NCBI GenBank assembly: GCA_947000775.1
Contig: CAMQGK010000008.1
Location: forward strand, 11,980,501 to 12,044,500
DNA length: 64,000 bases
DNA from: Pterois miles
Taxonomy: Eukaryota > Chordata > Actinopteri > Perciformes > Scorpaenidae
Reading direction: 5' to 3'
Of the stretch, positions 15,301 through 30,300 are shown one piece after another; the first letter of the stretch is position 1; every line of letters begins with the position of its first letter. Under the pieces are notes generated by a model, which saw nothing but the letters and a program-made list of their open reading frames with translations, was not told the origin of the DNA and did not search any database. A program made the position numbers and the translations under genes.

Positions 15301-18300
15301 AAACGTCTCAAATGCCAATGTTGCATGTCGATATGGTTGGCATTTAATGATGTTGGTGCCGTCCAAGTTTTCAATAAGAAAATTAAGACTGGTTCAGCAA
15401 GAACTGGGATTTCTAAATTGAGCAAAAAGAATTGTTCTTACACTCTGATTTCCAGATTGGTAAAGTATTTTTTATGACGACTAGTCATAAGTACCTGTCC
15501 TGGCCAATCTCTGACCCATTTGTCTCTCTGTCCTGTCGTCTTCTTCAGAGCTACAAGGCAGCTGCTCAGACAGTCCTTTAGTGTGATACGCATGGTCTCC
15601 TCAACATCACACAGCCAAACCTACATACACACAAAGCAAAATGGTGCTAACATTCTTCCCATAGCTCTGCGTATACTGTACATTGCTCATGATCATAATC
15701 ATTGCTGCTGTACCTCCACAGGTCTGTCCAGGTGCACTCTCTGGATGAACTCAATAAACTCCCCGTCAGCAGAGAACATCCCAGTGGCTTCTGGTTTACT
15801 GCCCTATAAAAGACATACAGTCATACAGACATACAGTGAAATAGAGAAAAATATCACAATAGAAAAAATATAGAAAAATATGTACAGACATTTTCATATT
15901 GTTTTGATATTATAAATTATCATATTGCCCAGCCGTTTGAAAAGGTATTTCCCCAGCACCTAATCATTAAATCGGGTCAGGCGTACCAGTGGAGAGCACA
16001 CCTTATTGAGTCTTGTTTGAGGACATGTAACAAATGAACCTGCTTTGAAAAAAAGTGGATGCATCTAATCTTAGCAATGTGTCAACTTGGGCTGTCTGGA
16101 TCAAATCCTGATCCAACTCTGATCTGATATTTACTTTCTAAGTATTTTTAATTCATATTTCCTACTAATGCAAAGGGCATACTTAGTCTACAGACCACAC
16201 TGACATTATTAAAGCAACAAAAATATAGCCTGCATACTAGCTTTCCTATATTTTGTGTCCCCACTAAGTAGAGGAATATAACACAAAATCTGCTGCAGCA
16301 AATAATTTTAGGTAAAGAAACATCAGTCATGTAAATGTATAATGTTCTAAACTAAATGGCCTTAAATCAGAGCAACACTGACCACTGAGATCCCTGGCTT
16401 TTCAATGCGCAGGCTCTTGATGTTGTCAAAACACTTCTTCAGGTGGGGCTGCATGGCTTCTGGGTTCTGTGACTGCCCCAGGATCTCCAGCACGTCATCA
16501 TTCGATAGGAAGTAAAATCTGGGGAATATTTGCCTCTTGGTCTCCAGGTACATGTCCAGGGCTTTCTGGATCTCCTCCAGCTTGGCACTCATTGCTGACA
16601 GCTTCTCAGGCAAGCCTGACAGACAGAAGACAGTCTGTTTGAATGTCACAAAGAAGTCTCTTGGGCCAGCATCATCACTGCATGCTTGTTTCTTAACACA
16701 CTAAACTTTCACTACTTTCCAGCTATTTTTTAATGGCCCATGGTGGCGGTGGAGTTATGGTATGGGCAGGCGTATGTTATGGACAACGAACACAGGTGTA
16801 CTTTACTGATGGTATTTTGAATGCATGAATGAGATACCATGACAAGATCCTGAGTCCCATTGTTGTGCCATTCATCCACTGCCATCAACCTCATGTTGCA
16901 GCATGATAATGTACGGCCCCATGTTCAATAATCATGCTGTCTAATCAGCATCTTGACATGCCACACCTGTGAGGTGGATGGATTATTTTGGCGAAGGAGA
17001 AGTGCTCACTAACACAGACTTAGAAAAATTTGTGAACAATATTTGAGAGAAACAGACCTTTCGTGTACACAGAAAAAGTCTTAGATGTTTGACTTCAGCA
17101 CATAAAAAAATGGGAGCAAAAACAGAAGTGTCACATTTATATTTTTGTTCAGTATATGTTGTCATACCTGCGTGGTGTGTCCCTTGCAAGGCGTTGTTAT
17201 CCTTGTGGAGTCGATCCATGATGGTCTTCCAACAAGAACTAACGTCTTCAAACTCTTTGCACTCATGAGGTAGCTGCTCCCTGATGTCCTTTCCTTGGAA
17301 AATATTCTAGAGGGATGAATGAAATGAAAAATGGAGAGTGACAGACAGAGATTGTGGTATGGTAACTGAAGGAGGTGTTGTTGCTTTGTATGTTTTATAT
17401 TTATATGACATGTATACACAGGATGGAATTTCAGGCATGTTTTTCAGTCGTCTATGTCTGATGGAACAGATATGCTCCTGTTTTGAATTAATCCAGCTGT
17501 CCACACAGGCAGTGTAACAGCTTGCCTTTACTCATGCTATACATACGTAAATGCAGTCCAAAGCACATTGAGTACCAATAGATTTTGTACTATTTTGGGC
17601 CAGAATCCAACAATTAATCATCATGTTTACTGAAGTAAACTCTCCAGTAACCACAACAGATAATAAATGTGAACTCCATCAAATTCTGAATAATGATAGA
17701 TGATAATGAAATGCCAACCAAAAAGCCATGAATACCCATGTATAGTAATGAACTTAGCACATTAAGTGAGTGTGCCTCCCATACCTCCAGATAAATCCAC
17801 TGACGTTGCACAGTGAGAATCATTTCGATGACTTCCAGCACATGTGACATCCGCCGTTCCCAGCAGTCCACCTCCCGCTCAAAGGCTCTGACAAACCGAG
17901 AAGCCTTCATCGTGGACAGAATAACCATGTTGTCCTCCAGGGCCTGGAAAACCTCCTCTGTGCCCCTGGATCAGGAAGACAGGGAGATTTAACTGCTGAT
18001 AATTAATTTTAACTGCTTAAAATTGATTCCAATAGTCCAAGCTCATTACAATTATTGTTAAAAGTTAATTATAAACTTTGGGTCACCTAAACATGTCTTA
18101 TTCAGCAGTTGTACTTAGCTCCATCCTCTTGTATTGTTTCTGGTTGGAAAATACCAAAATGGAGATGGCCAAAAACCAAGATGGTGACACCCAAAAACCA
18201 AGATGGTGACGGCCAAAAACTAAGATGGCAACACCCAAAAACCAAGATGGCGACTGCCAAAATACTGAACTCTAGGCTTTAAAACGGCAGTCCACAAACC

Positions 18301-21300
18301 AGTGGGTGGTGTCACGCTGACTACATCCACTTCTTATATACTGTATATGATATATGATCTATACACAAACAAAGCTAGATGGAGACTGAAATAACCAGAT
18401 GGTGGTTTTATATTGTACTGACCTGTGGGACCTAGTTATGCATGCAAATAAGACACAATGAAAACACAAATGTAGGTTATAAGTTGGAGTGAGTTTCCGT
18501 CGTGTTGTATATATGGTAACTTCTTCTCACCTCAGCCGGTAGTGACCTCCATCTTTGTAAGGTGCTATGTCCAGGAACGTCTCCTCCCATGTCTTGGTAA
18601 TGCCCTCCAGACCCTTGATTATCAAACACAGACAGTAATGTTAACAGACAGAACATTAATATTCTTTTCCTTTTCCTCAAGCTTTATGATACATTGTCAT
18701 GATTAGATTATCAATGACAGGAAACCACCAATCTTAGCTTGAGTTCTGCTGCTCAGATATATCAGAGATGGAGATCGTTTCAATGTCATGACATCTCTTT
18801 TTTTCACTCTGCACAGTATGACATGTCTTGTATTTTTTATGAGCATTCTTTGGTACTGTTGTGCTTCTTTTCATGTTACTCTACATTTTAATTTTTCCTC
18901 TTTTTTAAATTCATAGGAAGTATATATATATAAGGACTAATATGTTGTATTTACAAACATGTCTATCAAGTAAAAGGATATTTTTATCGGTAATATTAAA
19001 AGTAATAAGTATGGCTAAACACCACTAAGGATGAAGCATTTTCTGAAACCTTACGGAGGATTTCAATTTAAGAATTGGACAGTTTCATTACTTTCAATGT
19101 TAATCTTGCTTGCAAGTGCAAACTGAATGAACAAATTTGCACTTCTATGTGCATAAGTCTGACCCTTAAACTACAATGATGTAACCTCTGTGAATGCTGA
19201 GGAGTATAGTAAGGAAATGGAGAGGAGCTGGGGGCAAGATTGACATTGAAGAGGAAGACACTGGAGGACCTAGTAATGCTACCCAAGAACAGCAGACCTG
19301 AAGGCAGCTACACTTCCAACTTTGCTAAACAATTTCCTGGGTGAAACCCCGGTTAGAATGAATGGAAGCAGAAGTGGCAAAACTGCCACTGAGGATCAGT
19401 CTTGACTAGAGGAAGAGACTGGACCTGTTCTATGGAGAGTTCCTTGCTGGCCGCTCCAGAGATCTCACAGATCTTGTCGGTATACTCGTCAAGGCCCAGA
19501 GATATGATCTTCTCCAGGGTGAATTCACAGCTGGTTTGGTCAAAAGAGCACCGCAGCTCTTCGCAGATCTGCTGCCAGTGTCTGAAAGAAAAGTGGCATT
19601 GAAAGTATGGTTAGTCTTATTCTCAAACTGCCCAGTAGGTCAGCTGAAGAAAACAAAGTAAAGGTGACTATCACCTCATCAAGTAAATTCTATTTTATAA
19701 CCCAAACTCACAAGGGCTTCGAAGGGCTTTACTATTTGTACAACACATGACACCCTCTATCTTTAGAGCATAAGTCCTTAGCAAACAGAGCTGATAACTA
19801 CATGCTAATACATCAACATTTACCATCTGACAGTACTATATACGCTGTAAAAATAGAGCTCTCAGAGTTAAAGTAAAACTTTCACAGAACTACATATTTA
19901 TCATTTGAGCTTTTATATTCATTAGACACTTCTCAACTACATTAGAACATCACACATTGTTGGTACAGGTTTGATAGCATCCAGAGATGCACAACTGACC
20001 ATCTTACTGGTGACTGGAGGACATACAGTAAATGTCACTGGCATCAGTATGTACTAAAGCGAGGTCTGCTGTGTGCTTAACCTACCTGAACAAGTATATA
20101 AAATGAGGATATTTGTGGAATGCTTCCATGTGAATAGAGAAGATAGAGAGATGTCTGGGCGTGACAGATGTATCGCCCTACTCTGAGCTCTGTAGGGAGC
20201 ATCATTAGCACCCTGACTGACATGACTGCCACTTAGAGGAGTGGGACGGAGGGTGAAATGGGAGAGGGAGGAGACGGAGCACAATCTGTGACAGTTATCA
20301 CCCTCTGGCTGTTGTCTTCCGTTTCAATCACAGCGACAGTGCTCTCATTCAGTGTAGGTAACTTGGTTATACAGCACTTGATATTAATAGAGAGGTTAGT
20401 CTTATTTATCTGATTCATTCGCTGGTTAAATTTATACGTGCCACATGATGATTTTATGACACGCAAACAGCAGCAAAGACGTCAGACATCGTAACGTCAC
20501 AGTCACAGACAACATGTCGTCGGTGTGGAAGCTCAAGACATAAAGCTCGCAATCTGCAACACCTACAAGTCAAAAATGAGCCGTGGAGGAACAACCTTAA
20601 AAATATTTGGAACAACTCTGAGATCTGTCTGAGTGAGGGTGAGAGAAGGTCCTGTAACTTGTGCAGTTTTGAAGAGATTTTGTTATTTAACAGCCAATTT
20701 TTATTAAGAATACAACTAAATTTCAATTTCCCATTAAAGAAAAGCTACAAAAATGTTGTATGTTGTCAATTCTAGTTCTTAGAAAGAAAGAAAATAAAAA
20801 TAAAATGCATGCGGAATAAAAAAATCGAAAAAAAAAAAAAGAATTGTCATCACGAATCTCTAACATTAACCACAAAGAGAATACACCCTTTTAAAACCTT
20901 GTCATCCTTCTCAATATATGTTTTTTTTTCCTAACCAACTACTTGATAACATCCAGTGTGCTGTACACAGGATGTATTTTGCTTCTTTCTCATTTTCATT
21001 TCTCATAGCTCTTTTCTGGTGCAAGACAGCAACGCAACATGAGATGCTGGTTCTGAAACAGAGGGTAGTGGGCATGCATTCAAACTTTACAGAGAGCAGA
21101 CAGAACCAAGCACAGTAATAAGCTTACACTACAGGACTCAACAACATGCTTAATGTCCATCCTTACAGTGAAAGTTGTAAAATACTCCACTTTATAACAA
21201 ACCAAGCCGGCAGTTCATTCATCCATCTGGTCTTCTAAATGAGACTTCAACTACTCTTTAACTATTTAACAGGTATTTTTATTCATGCTCTTGCCATGTC

Positions 21301-24300
21301 TTGTGCATTGTAACTATTGCCAGACAATATCTCCAAGATATACTGAAATGATAAGAGTTATATGACAAGTAAATACATGTAGATTCTTCTGTTTCAGTCA
21401 ATACCTGTCTCTCATGGCTGGGTTCCTCAGATCAGCAATGAGAGGGATGATCTGTTTGAACTGGTTGATCTTGTTCATGGAGAAATCCACTATGTCCCAC
21501 TCCTTATCCTGCAATCAAACACAGATCAGGTCCTCACTACTGCGTAATGTAAACGTGAGAGCAGCTGAGGGGTTTATTTTAGGGGAGCTGTGCATTTTGT
21601 GATATTAGCATCAAATTGTGTGCTTCCTGGGGGAGGTCATATATTTAGTTGTCACTGCAAAAAGTATTTTAGGCAGAGTCTGTGGGTTTAAAGATAAAAA
21701 TACTTCTAATGATGTCCCCTAAGAGTCTGCTAACTTTGGATCCATTATAAACATCATTTGGTGGTCTTTCTACTGATACCATGGACTATGTCCAGCTTCT
21801 CGATAGTACAGTGCTGATTAAATGTACTGTTTTGGTATTTATGTATAATCTACAAATATGTTTGAAACAAAATATAAACTAACACAGGTCATATATTATA
21901 GCTAAACTTTGACAGTCACACAGCTATTTAATCAACTCTGTGTGGCAGAACTGACCTTCAGTTCTCTCTGGAGTTTGTGGAGTTTCTTGAACATGTGCTG
22001 TGCTGTGCTCTCCATGCCGTCCGTCCGCAACGCACTAAACTGACCAATCTTCCACACGTTCCAGTTGGCAGTCCACTCCTGTGTGATCTCCCAGACCTGC
22101 TGAAGGTGGTCTATGTCCTGTACAAAACATGCCGACACACTAAACATGAACAAATAAAAGCTAAAAGTGTTGAGCAAGTTTTTGTAATGCTTACAAACTA
22201 CTTGCTTCATTAACACGTTGAGATAGTTTATCACAACCACAATTACTACAGTAACTTTCTCTCTCAAGACAACAATATGTTTGGACTATGTGTGTTGTGT
22301 CCGACCTTTTCCAGCATCCGGATGCTTTTGGAGGGGGGCTGTTCTAATTTGAAGAAGCCCAGGCCGTGTTGGATGGTGTTCTCTTCCTGTTTTAGAGCTT
22401 CCAGTTGGCTGCGGTGCCCTGCTATTTGGTTTAGGGCCATCTCAGTGCTCAGTGCACTGTCAAATGGACCTGGATATGCACATGGAAAAATGTGGGGAGA
22501 TACAAAACACATGAAAAAGCATACAAATACACAAATATAAACATCTGTATGTCCACACACAAACGCACAAAAACAAAGGCCAAACACAAAGTATTATACA
22601 ATGCTTACAGTATCTTAGCAGTCAGTAAGAATACACAGATATGTGTATATTGTGAAATCACCATCCAAACCATGGATAGCCATCTAACAACTCTGTCATA
22701 CAGAAAATAATAAGAAAATGCATAACAAATATACACACACTCAGGTTGGTATTGGTCTTGAGAAACTAGAGATTTGTTAACCATTAAGGGTTTAGTATAC
22801 CAGTAATACATCTATAAGTAACTGAGGGTGCTTTCACAAGCCATTTAGTTCATTTTAATCAAACTGGTGCAGTTCAACACCTGGTGTGCTTTGTTTGGGC
22901 AGCTGTGAATGTAGTAATCATACTCTGGTGAGGACCAAAACTATCAGTCCAAGACTAAGAGGTGGACTGTTTCCAAGAAAACCAGAATGCAGACTGCCTG
23001 TGCAGGTATTTGTCAGTCTGTTGCTTGATATCTGGGCCGAATAGAACACAGAATACACAAAATAAAGACCACAAAAATGGTGACGTTTATAAAGACACTG
23101 GAGATAAACTATAGGAGAAGGGATTCGTTCTCTCAGTAGATCAGTGCCGAATCAAAGTGAAAACACCTTGTCACCAATATATAGATTTTGATTTGATTAG
23201 AATTATTATTGTGTCATGCACAAATAATATGCGCCCAAACAGGCTTACACAACACTATTATTTAGAAAATAAAGAAGAGACAGAGGCAGAAACCAGAGAA
23301 GCAGCATAAATTACAAATAATACCAGACAAATAAACCATCCTGACGTTTTTTCCAAGATTTGAGAAACAAAAGTAGACAATTTATCAGCATTAAAATGAA
23401 ACCGCCATTTCAACTTGTCATCATCCGAGCACCAAAACGTTTCTGGATTCGTTTCATTTAAAATACAAGTTTGTAACTCATCATACTATGGCGGCAGGGA
23501 GTTAAGTCATGCTGTGTCTTCCAGGCGTGGAAGGGAGCAGCTGTGTCATCAGACATCCTCAGGGGCAGTAACAGATTAGATACAGGCTATTGGCTCTAAA
23601 TTGGCTTCCTATGGATCAGTAATGGCTCACAGACAGATGGAAACTGAGAGAGAGATAATGTATATAAGTGTGTGAAAGAGAGCGAGTGTGTTACCTGTGC
23701 TGCTGAACTCCTGCAAAGTGGTCTGGATCTTCTTCTTGAATTCCTCAGAGGAGTGGATGAGGCCGTTCTTAAACTTCTCCTTGTTCTTCTGCAGCATGAT
23801 GTTGCTGTCAATCAACACCTGCTGGAACCACACCCACTCCCCATCCAGCACCTCACGCATGTCCTGTACCTGTGCGTAAACCAAAATACAGTGTTAGTAC
23901 TAAGCGTAGATATACAGTATCCATGACTAACAAAGAAGTCTGTTTTGACAATGTTTGACAATGACATGAGATGCATTTGTGTTTATAAACTCTACTATGT
24001 CCTGTCTCTCTAGTAGCCTAACATATGACAGGTATTTTACTTGGTACTCCATGAATAAGTTACAACAGCAATAGTATTAATGAGCGAGGTGCTTACAGCC
24101 TGTTCCACTGGGACCTCATACTTGTCCAGGATAGCAAACTGTTCATGGATGAGAGGAATCTGAGCCTCTGTCTTGGCCAAAGCTCCCTGGAGAGTCTCCA
24201 AGAGCTTCAGGCTCTCACCAAGCTCCACCAGTGTCTGGGGAGGCTGTCTCAGCCTAAACACACACACACATACAAACAAACACAACAAAGAGCCACACCA

Positions 24301-27300
24301 CCTTTAGCACACTACATATTTCAAATGTTTTCAGGATCAGAATCTGCTCCCTTGTTTTTACCCATCTCTTCTTCCCTTCATATTCATCTTCCCTCATTGA
24401 CTCAGCATAGGTGATATAGATGGATAATAAATAAACTACTTTTGGGGCACACCTGTAGCTGAGGCGGTTAGTCCGGGTGTTTTGAAGTGGGGCTGTATGA
24501 GGTATTTATCCATAGACAGTGTATTACCTACAGTAGATGGTGGTTGGCATCCCACCAGTTTGGAGAAGCAGACAGGAATAAACAGCAGCAAAGCGATGCA
24601 GTGCAGAAGCAAAATGTATTTTAGCTGCGTAATCAAAAGGCCTACTTAAAAGAATCAATATCAGTGTATGGGTACATTATATTTAGAATATTTTCACTGC
24701 TTTATCTTGCTGTCAGCAATTTCAGATGGGGGACTGAAATAAAGTTAAACTTATGCTCTCTTCAAAGCCACCAGGCTGACAAAAACATTATACTGGCAGA
24801 TAAGTTTCACTTTCAGTTCATTTCACTTAAACAGATATCAATTTTTAGGTGGGCTTTTCTTTTGGGTGTCTAAAATAGGTTTTTGAATTCTTTCCCTCTT
24901 TCCCTGTCATCTCTACTTTCTGTAATAAACACATAAAAATGGCCCCTGAAATAAAGTCCTTTCACTTGACTCCCTACCTGTTGGCATTGTCTTGCAGGGA
25001 AGCATGGAGTTCTTTAAGGCGGCTGCTAGCCATGTCGCTGAGCAGCTGAGTGAACCTGGTTTGCCACTCACTGCAGAGCTGCACCAAGGAGGACTTGAGA
25101 GGCGAACAGTCCAGTGTGACACATCGGCTGTTCAACACCGTCTCTTCCTGTTGAATGCTGTAGGCCTTTTCTGTGTACCTGTGGGTGAATGATGGATGTG
25201 ACACAAGAATGCACAAGAGGGACATTAGTGAGCTTCATTATGGTAAAAAAAAACACCAATCGAAGAATGTGTTATGACAAAATAAAACAAATGTCCGATT
25301 GGGAAACAGAAAGATTAAAAAATACACAATTAGAACATAAAGGTAGGTCTGTAGCAGTTCATACAAACTTCCTAAAAAGGTCAATTGATGAATGATTTGA
25401 ATGGTTTAGAAATTAGTTTTATTGCACAGTACCTGTGTATGTCTGCATCAAAAGTAGTGACTGGCGGGTTTTGTCTCTTGTAGCGTCGGATAAAAGATTC
25501 CTGGTCGTTGTCCCAGATATCCCTGTATTTGTCCCAGGTCTTCAGATAGGCCAGCAGATGGTTGGCATTGGCAGTCATCCCCATGGAAATTGCAGCCTGA
25601 ATCTTCTTTATCTCCTCATCTTGCTCTGAAGGATCAAAGAGGACCAGGGTGACAATGGAGACAAGAGTAGAACCAAAGACAGACAGACATTATACATAAA
25701 GCACATATACTTCTAACCTATGCTGATGTGTATGGGATTCTTCTGTGACCGTTTGCAGGAGAGAACTTCAGGCAGTCGTTTAAATTCTGAGATGGTGTTG
25801 ATGAGCTGAGGCATGATGTTCACAATCTGAGCGAGCTTTCCGAGCGTCGGGGAGAACTCAACCTGTCAAAACAAACACACAGACACTCACTTTTACCCGA
25901 GATATCAAATCTCCAGCCAATAAACTGTGAATTAAACTGAACTGCTGTCAGACCAATTTACATACCTGTGTGTGGGTGTGTTATGGTAAGTGTGCACAGA
26001 AACAAAAGTCATAACAACCATGCAGTAGAGTGTGTTTGTGTTTATTGTCACGGTCACAGGTTGTAATTGTCCTATTCATTGATTGCTGCATGTGTGCATA
26101 TGTTTGTGTGTTCTATGCTGTTTGATCAGGACACATACTGTAGCTATTCTCTCGTACTATCACATTGGGAATCTCAGTCTGACTAAGCAGCACTGACTAG
26201 TTTTATGTTTCCTAAATCAGTTAGCAGATGCCAAATCATATAATACAATTTTGCCTTCCATACAGGTCAGCATATGGAGACATATCCTAACATATTTTAC
26301 ACTATACTATATCATATGACCCAACTGGATTATGAAGGGTTGATGGTACCTTTGGTGTGGTTTGGGGAGTCACCTGGCGCAGCATTACCAGGACTTTGAA
26401 CAAGGGATCTGGCGAAGCCTTGCCGTCTCCATTGATGGCCCTGGATAAATTCTTCATGGAGTGCTTGATGTTGCTCCTAAGAGCTTCCTCTACCATGTGG
26501 TCCACCTTCTCTGTGTAGGTCACCCAGTGCTCCTGGACCTTAAACACCATAGTAAAAAAATTACACACATGACATGGCAGTGCAAATTTGGGCTGTACCT
26601 GTTATCAAATTAAAAATGCAAAAGGATTAGTAAATCTGCCTCTCAATAAGAAAAGAGAACAAAGCTGCAGATTACAATGTTTGCTGTCATGTTTTGCAAG
26701 CAGCAGTAGGTCCTTGACTGAGTTTTATTCCAGACATTTTCAAGTATGTATTTGAACATTTTGGGATGAGTAGGATTTGTCGGTTGCAGATTACAAACAC
26801 GACACTCAGAGTTAGCCCCTCCTTTCCAGCTCAGTGACACCAGAAGTACACGCCCCCAGACTGTGGATAGGGTCAGAGTGCTCACCAGCAGGTGAAAGCC
26901 AAATGCAGATTCACTCTCATTTTGAAACGTGCTTTGTTTCGTCTCACGATACAGTAGATGTTGTGTTTCGGTGTAGTATCTGCCTTTTTCGTAGCTTCCT
27001 CTTCTGGTACCTGGTCACTACTTTTTATAGAGGCTGACACCCAGAAATGTCCCGAACACAGCAAAATAACAAAATACAGGTAGATGGCAGGGTCTCTGCA
27101 GATTCACACACATACATACTTCTATTGGGTCATATACATAAATCTTTTAGGAAAATCCGTCTCATTCTGCCTTTAATGAACTTATGTGACTCAATACTAT
27201 TTTATCTAACAATTTTTGTACTGCTTTACACTTCAGCTCCAGAAAAAAAAGCTGAACCACGCAGCAGCTGCAAGTGAAAAGTCTTGCTTCTCTATCCTCT

Positions 27301-30300
27301 TCTTCATCAATTCTTCTGCCTGCACCTAGCACACTTACTACATTTCACATAAAGCAAGAAGAAAAGAATAATCTTATACAAGTGCAGGAACATTTCAAAT
27401 GCAATGCTGCCCAATACTGTAGGAAAAACAAAGCAAATACCTCAGGTCCATCATTAGAGAAGGTGTTATGGATACGGGTCATAATATCAGCAATATCCTG
27501 GTGTGCCGAGCGCAGTATTTGGAGATGGCTCTGCTGGTGGGTTTTCTGGTCAGCCTCGAACTCCAAGTTCCTAAGAATTGCAAAAGGAGAAACACCCAAG
27601 ATGCATTCAACAAAGGAAACCAATGCACATCATTTAGAACCGAGATATAATTAAGACGCTACCGGTGTGCAGCGCTTTAGACAATGCCAAGAAGTAGAGA
27701 TGCTTCCTCGGTGAGCAGTCAGCAATGTGGTAACACTGGTCTGTTAAAATATCTGTTGGTTTTCTAGACAATTCTTTCTAGATCTGAACTGAGGGAATGG
27801 AGATTTCAAAATAGAGCTGCAACAATTAATGAATTAGTTATCAACTATTAAATGAATCAACTATTTTAATAATGTAGTGGTTTGTTTTTTTTTAAGAAAA
27901 TAAAGTCAAAATTTTATGTTTCCAGCCTCTTAAATATGAATATTTTTCTGTTTTTGTTACTCCTCTATGACAATAAACTAAATATCTTTCAGTTGTGGAC
28001 AAAAAAAAAAACATTTGCGGATGTGACCTTGGGCTTTGGGAAACAATGATTTTCACCATTTTCTGACATTTTATAGACCAAAAAAAAAAAAACAAACAAA
28101 CAAATCAATTATCAAGAAAATAATCAACAATGAAAATAACCATTAGTTGCAGCTAGACTTGCCATGGCAGTCGTGCTACTGGTGTTACATGGTGGTCGGG
28201 CACACACCGATTACATGACATACCCACTGCCACCATGGTTTTGCTTTTTTGACAGAATTCTAACCCGGTAACACCTGTGTTGTCACAAGTTTATTAATAG
28301 TTAGGAAAATTTCCTCACTGTCACATCTCTAGTTGTAGCCCTATTTCAAAGAATGACAGCATAGACAAAAGCCACATTAATCCACTGAGTACAAGAAATT
28401 ATAAATGAATAGGAACACATTGAAGGGGTGTCATGCAAAAAAATTAATTGAAAAAACAACTTTACGCATGACGTAAGTGACTTAAAACATAATGAATACT
28501 ATCTGCACACTTGATATTCTGTATTTTGTGTATTTACTGTATTAGGTATCCCAATGCAATGAGGAAGTAATCACATATCTGCTGTTACCTGTACACAGTC
28601 TTCCCATCCAGTTTAACCAGCAACGTTTCACTGATTTGGCGACAGAGGTTGGAGATGGATAGATTGGATGCTTTGTATCCATCAACTATTAACTGGACCT
28701 GGTGTGGAATGAAGAGGAGAAAAGAGGAGAGGAGCTCCTCAGTCACTACAGTCATATGATCTATTGAGGATGCTTCTGTTCTGCTCTCTGGAACACACAC
28801 TGCCTGACCAACTGAGATCTGTCAAAATGTGTCCATGTCCAAAAGTAAACTGAAACAACTTTCACCAAACAAATTTTCACAGTCACACACAAATCTAAAC
28901 TCTCCACTGAACCATTTTGTAACGTATAAGCTACCACTGTCACCAGTCTAAATCTCAAAAGACAGCAACGAAAAAAGAAAAAGCAAATACAGTAACAATA
29001 AAACTGCACATGTGCATATCAGTAAGGGGTGAACTTTGTGTTACAACCTTGTTAACATGCAGGAGACAGTCACGGATGAAGATGTTGGCATTTCCTTTAG
29101 AAAACCACAGGATCTTGCAGAGCCCCGGCTGAATCTTCTTATCCATGAAACGCATTTTCTCCCGAAACAGACCCAACTCGTCAGGAGACAGCATTCCAAT
29201 GATCCTGATACACAGACATACACATGTGAGAAAGGTATTATTGGGTACTGAGTTTACTGGGTGAGTACTACTGGGGTGGGCAAATTATCTAACAGCTAGA
29301 AAACTGTTGAGAGTTTGTGTGAGTTTGGCAATGTGTGTGTTCTGAATTACATTAGCATTTTAAATATCCTATAAAATCCTATATTACCAACTAAGAAACA
29401 AAAATTCTGATGCTTGATGTAAAAATGTTTTGACAGACTTGGCCTCATGATAAATCACACATCACTATTTGTGGTAGTAGTATCTTGCAAAAATACCTTC
29501 TGATGATTGCAATAGGCGTTTCAGACCGAAGGAACTTGTTCATTGTCATAAAAACTTAGTTCTGAGATGCCCCTTTTTTACTGAGTCTTAGGAATGACTG
29601 TGGTACTTCGGATGTGGTTTTGACGGACTCTTTTAGCTTCAGAGTCGGTAATCTCCCAGCACAAGAGGAGCTGTGAGTGATGTAAGTTACAGTGATAGGT
29701 TAAAGAAAGGGCCAATGCAGCACTGACCATTTTTAAAAATTTGTTAACCACGCAAACAACAAACAACGCAACAGTTTGTAACAAATAAACGGAAGAAAAC
29801 ATGGACGAACGGACAGACAGTGAAGACCAGACTTTAAGTGGTTCATGAGCACACACCCACTGAGCCAAAGAACGAGTGAGAGCTGCTGCTCAGTGAGTTA
29901 ACCCAGTAGCACAAAGCACACCTACTGAGCTGAAGAATGATAGCTGATTCAAAATGAAATTGCAAAAAGGTATTTTTGCTTGAGTTTATATGATTGCTGT
30001 ATGTAACAGTGTTGTTTATCTTGAGCTTGTGAAAGCAAACTAGCCTCTTGCCGAGCACCCAGCTGGGGATGTAAGTGAGTGGAAGCAGCATCAGTGGTGC
30101 CAGCTGGCTAACGTCCCTTCAGCATTCCTATTGGTGGTGTGAACGCAAACAAAAAAAAACCTTTGAAGGTATAAATTCTAAGAGGAGCTCCCCAGTGGGA
30201 GTCCCCAGAACAGTTTAGTCCAAAAACGCCTAGTATAAACATACATCAGGCCTGTGACATCAGACATTACAGTTCAGTGTTTCATGCATGCATATGTTTG

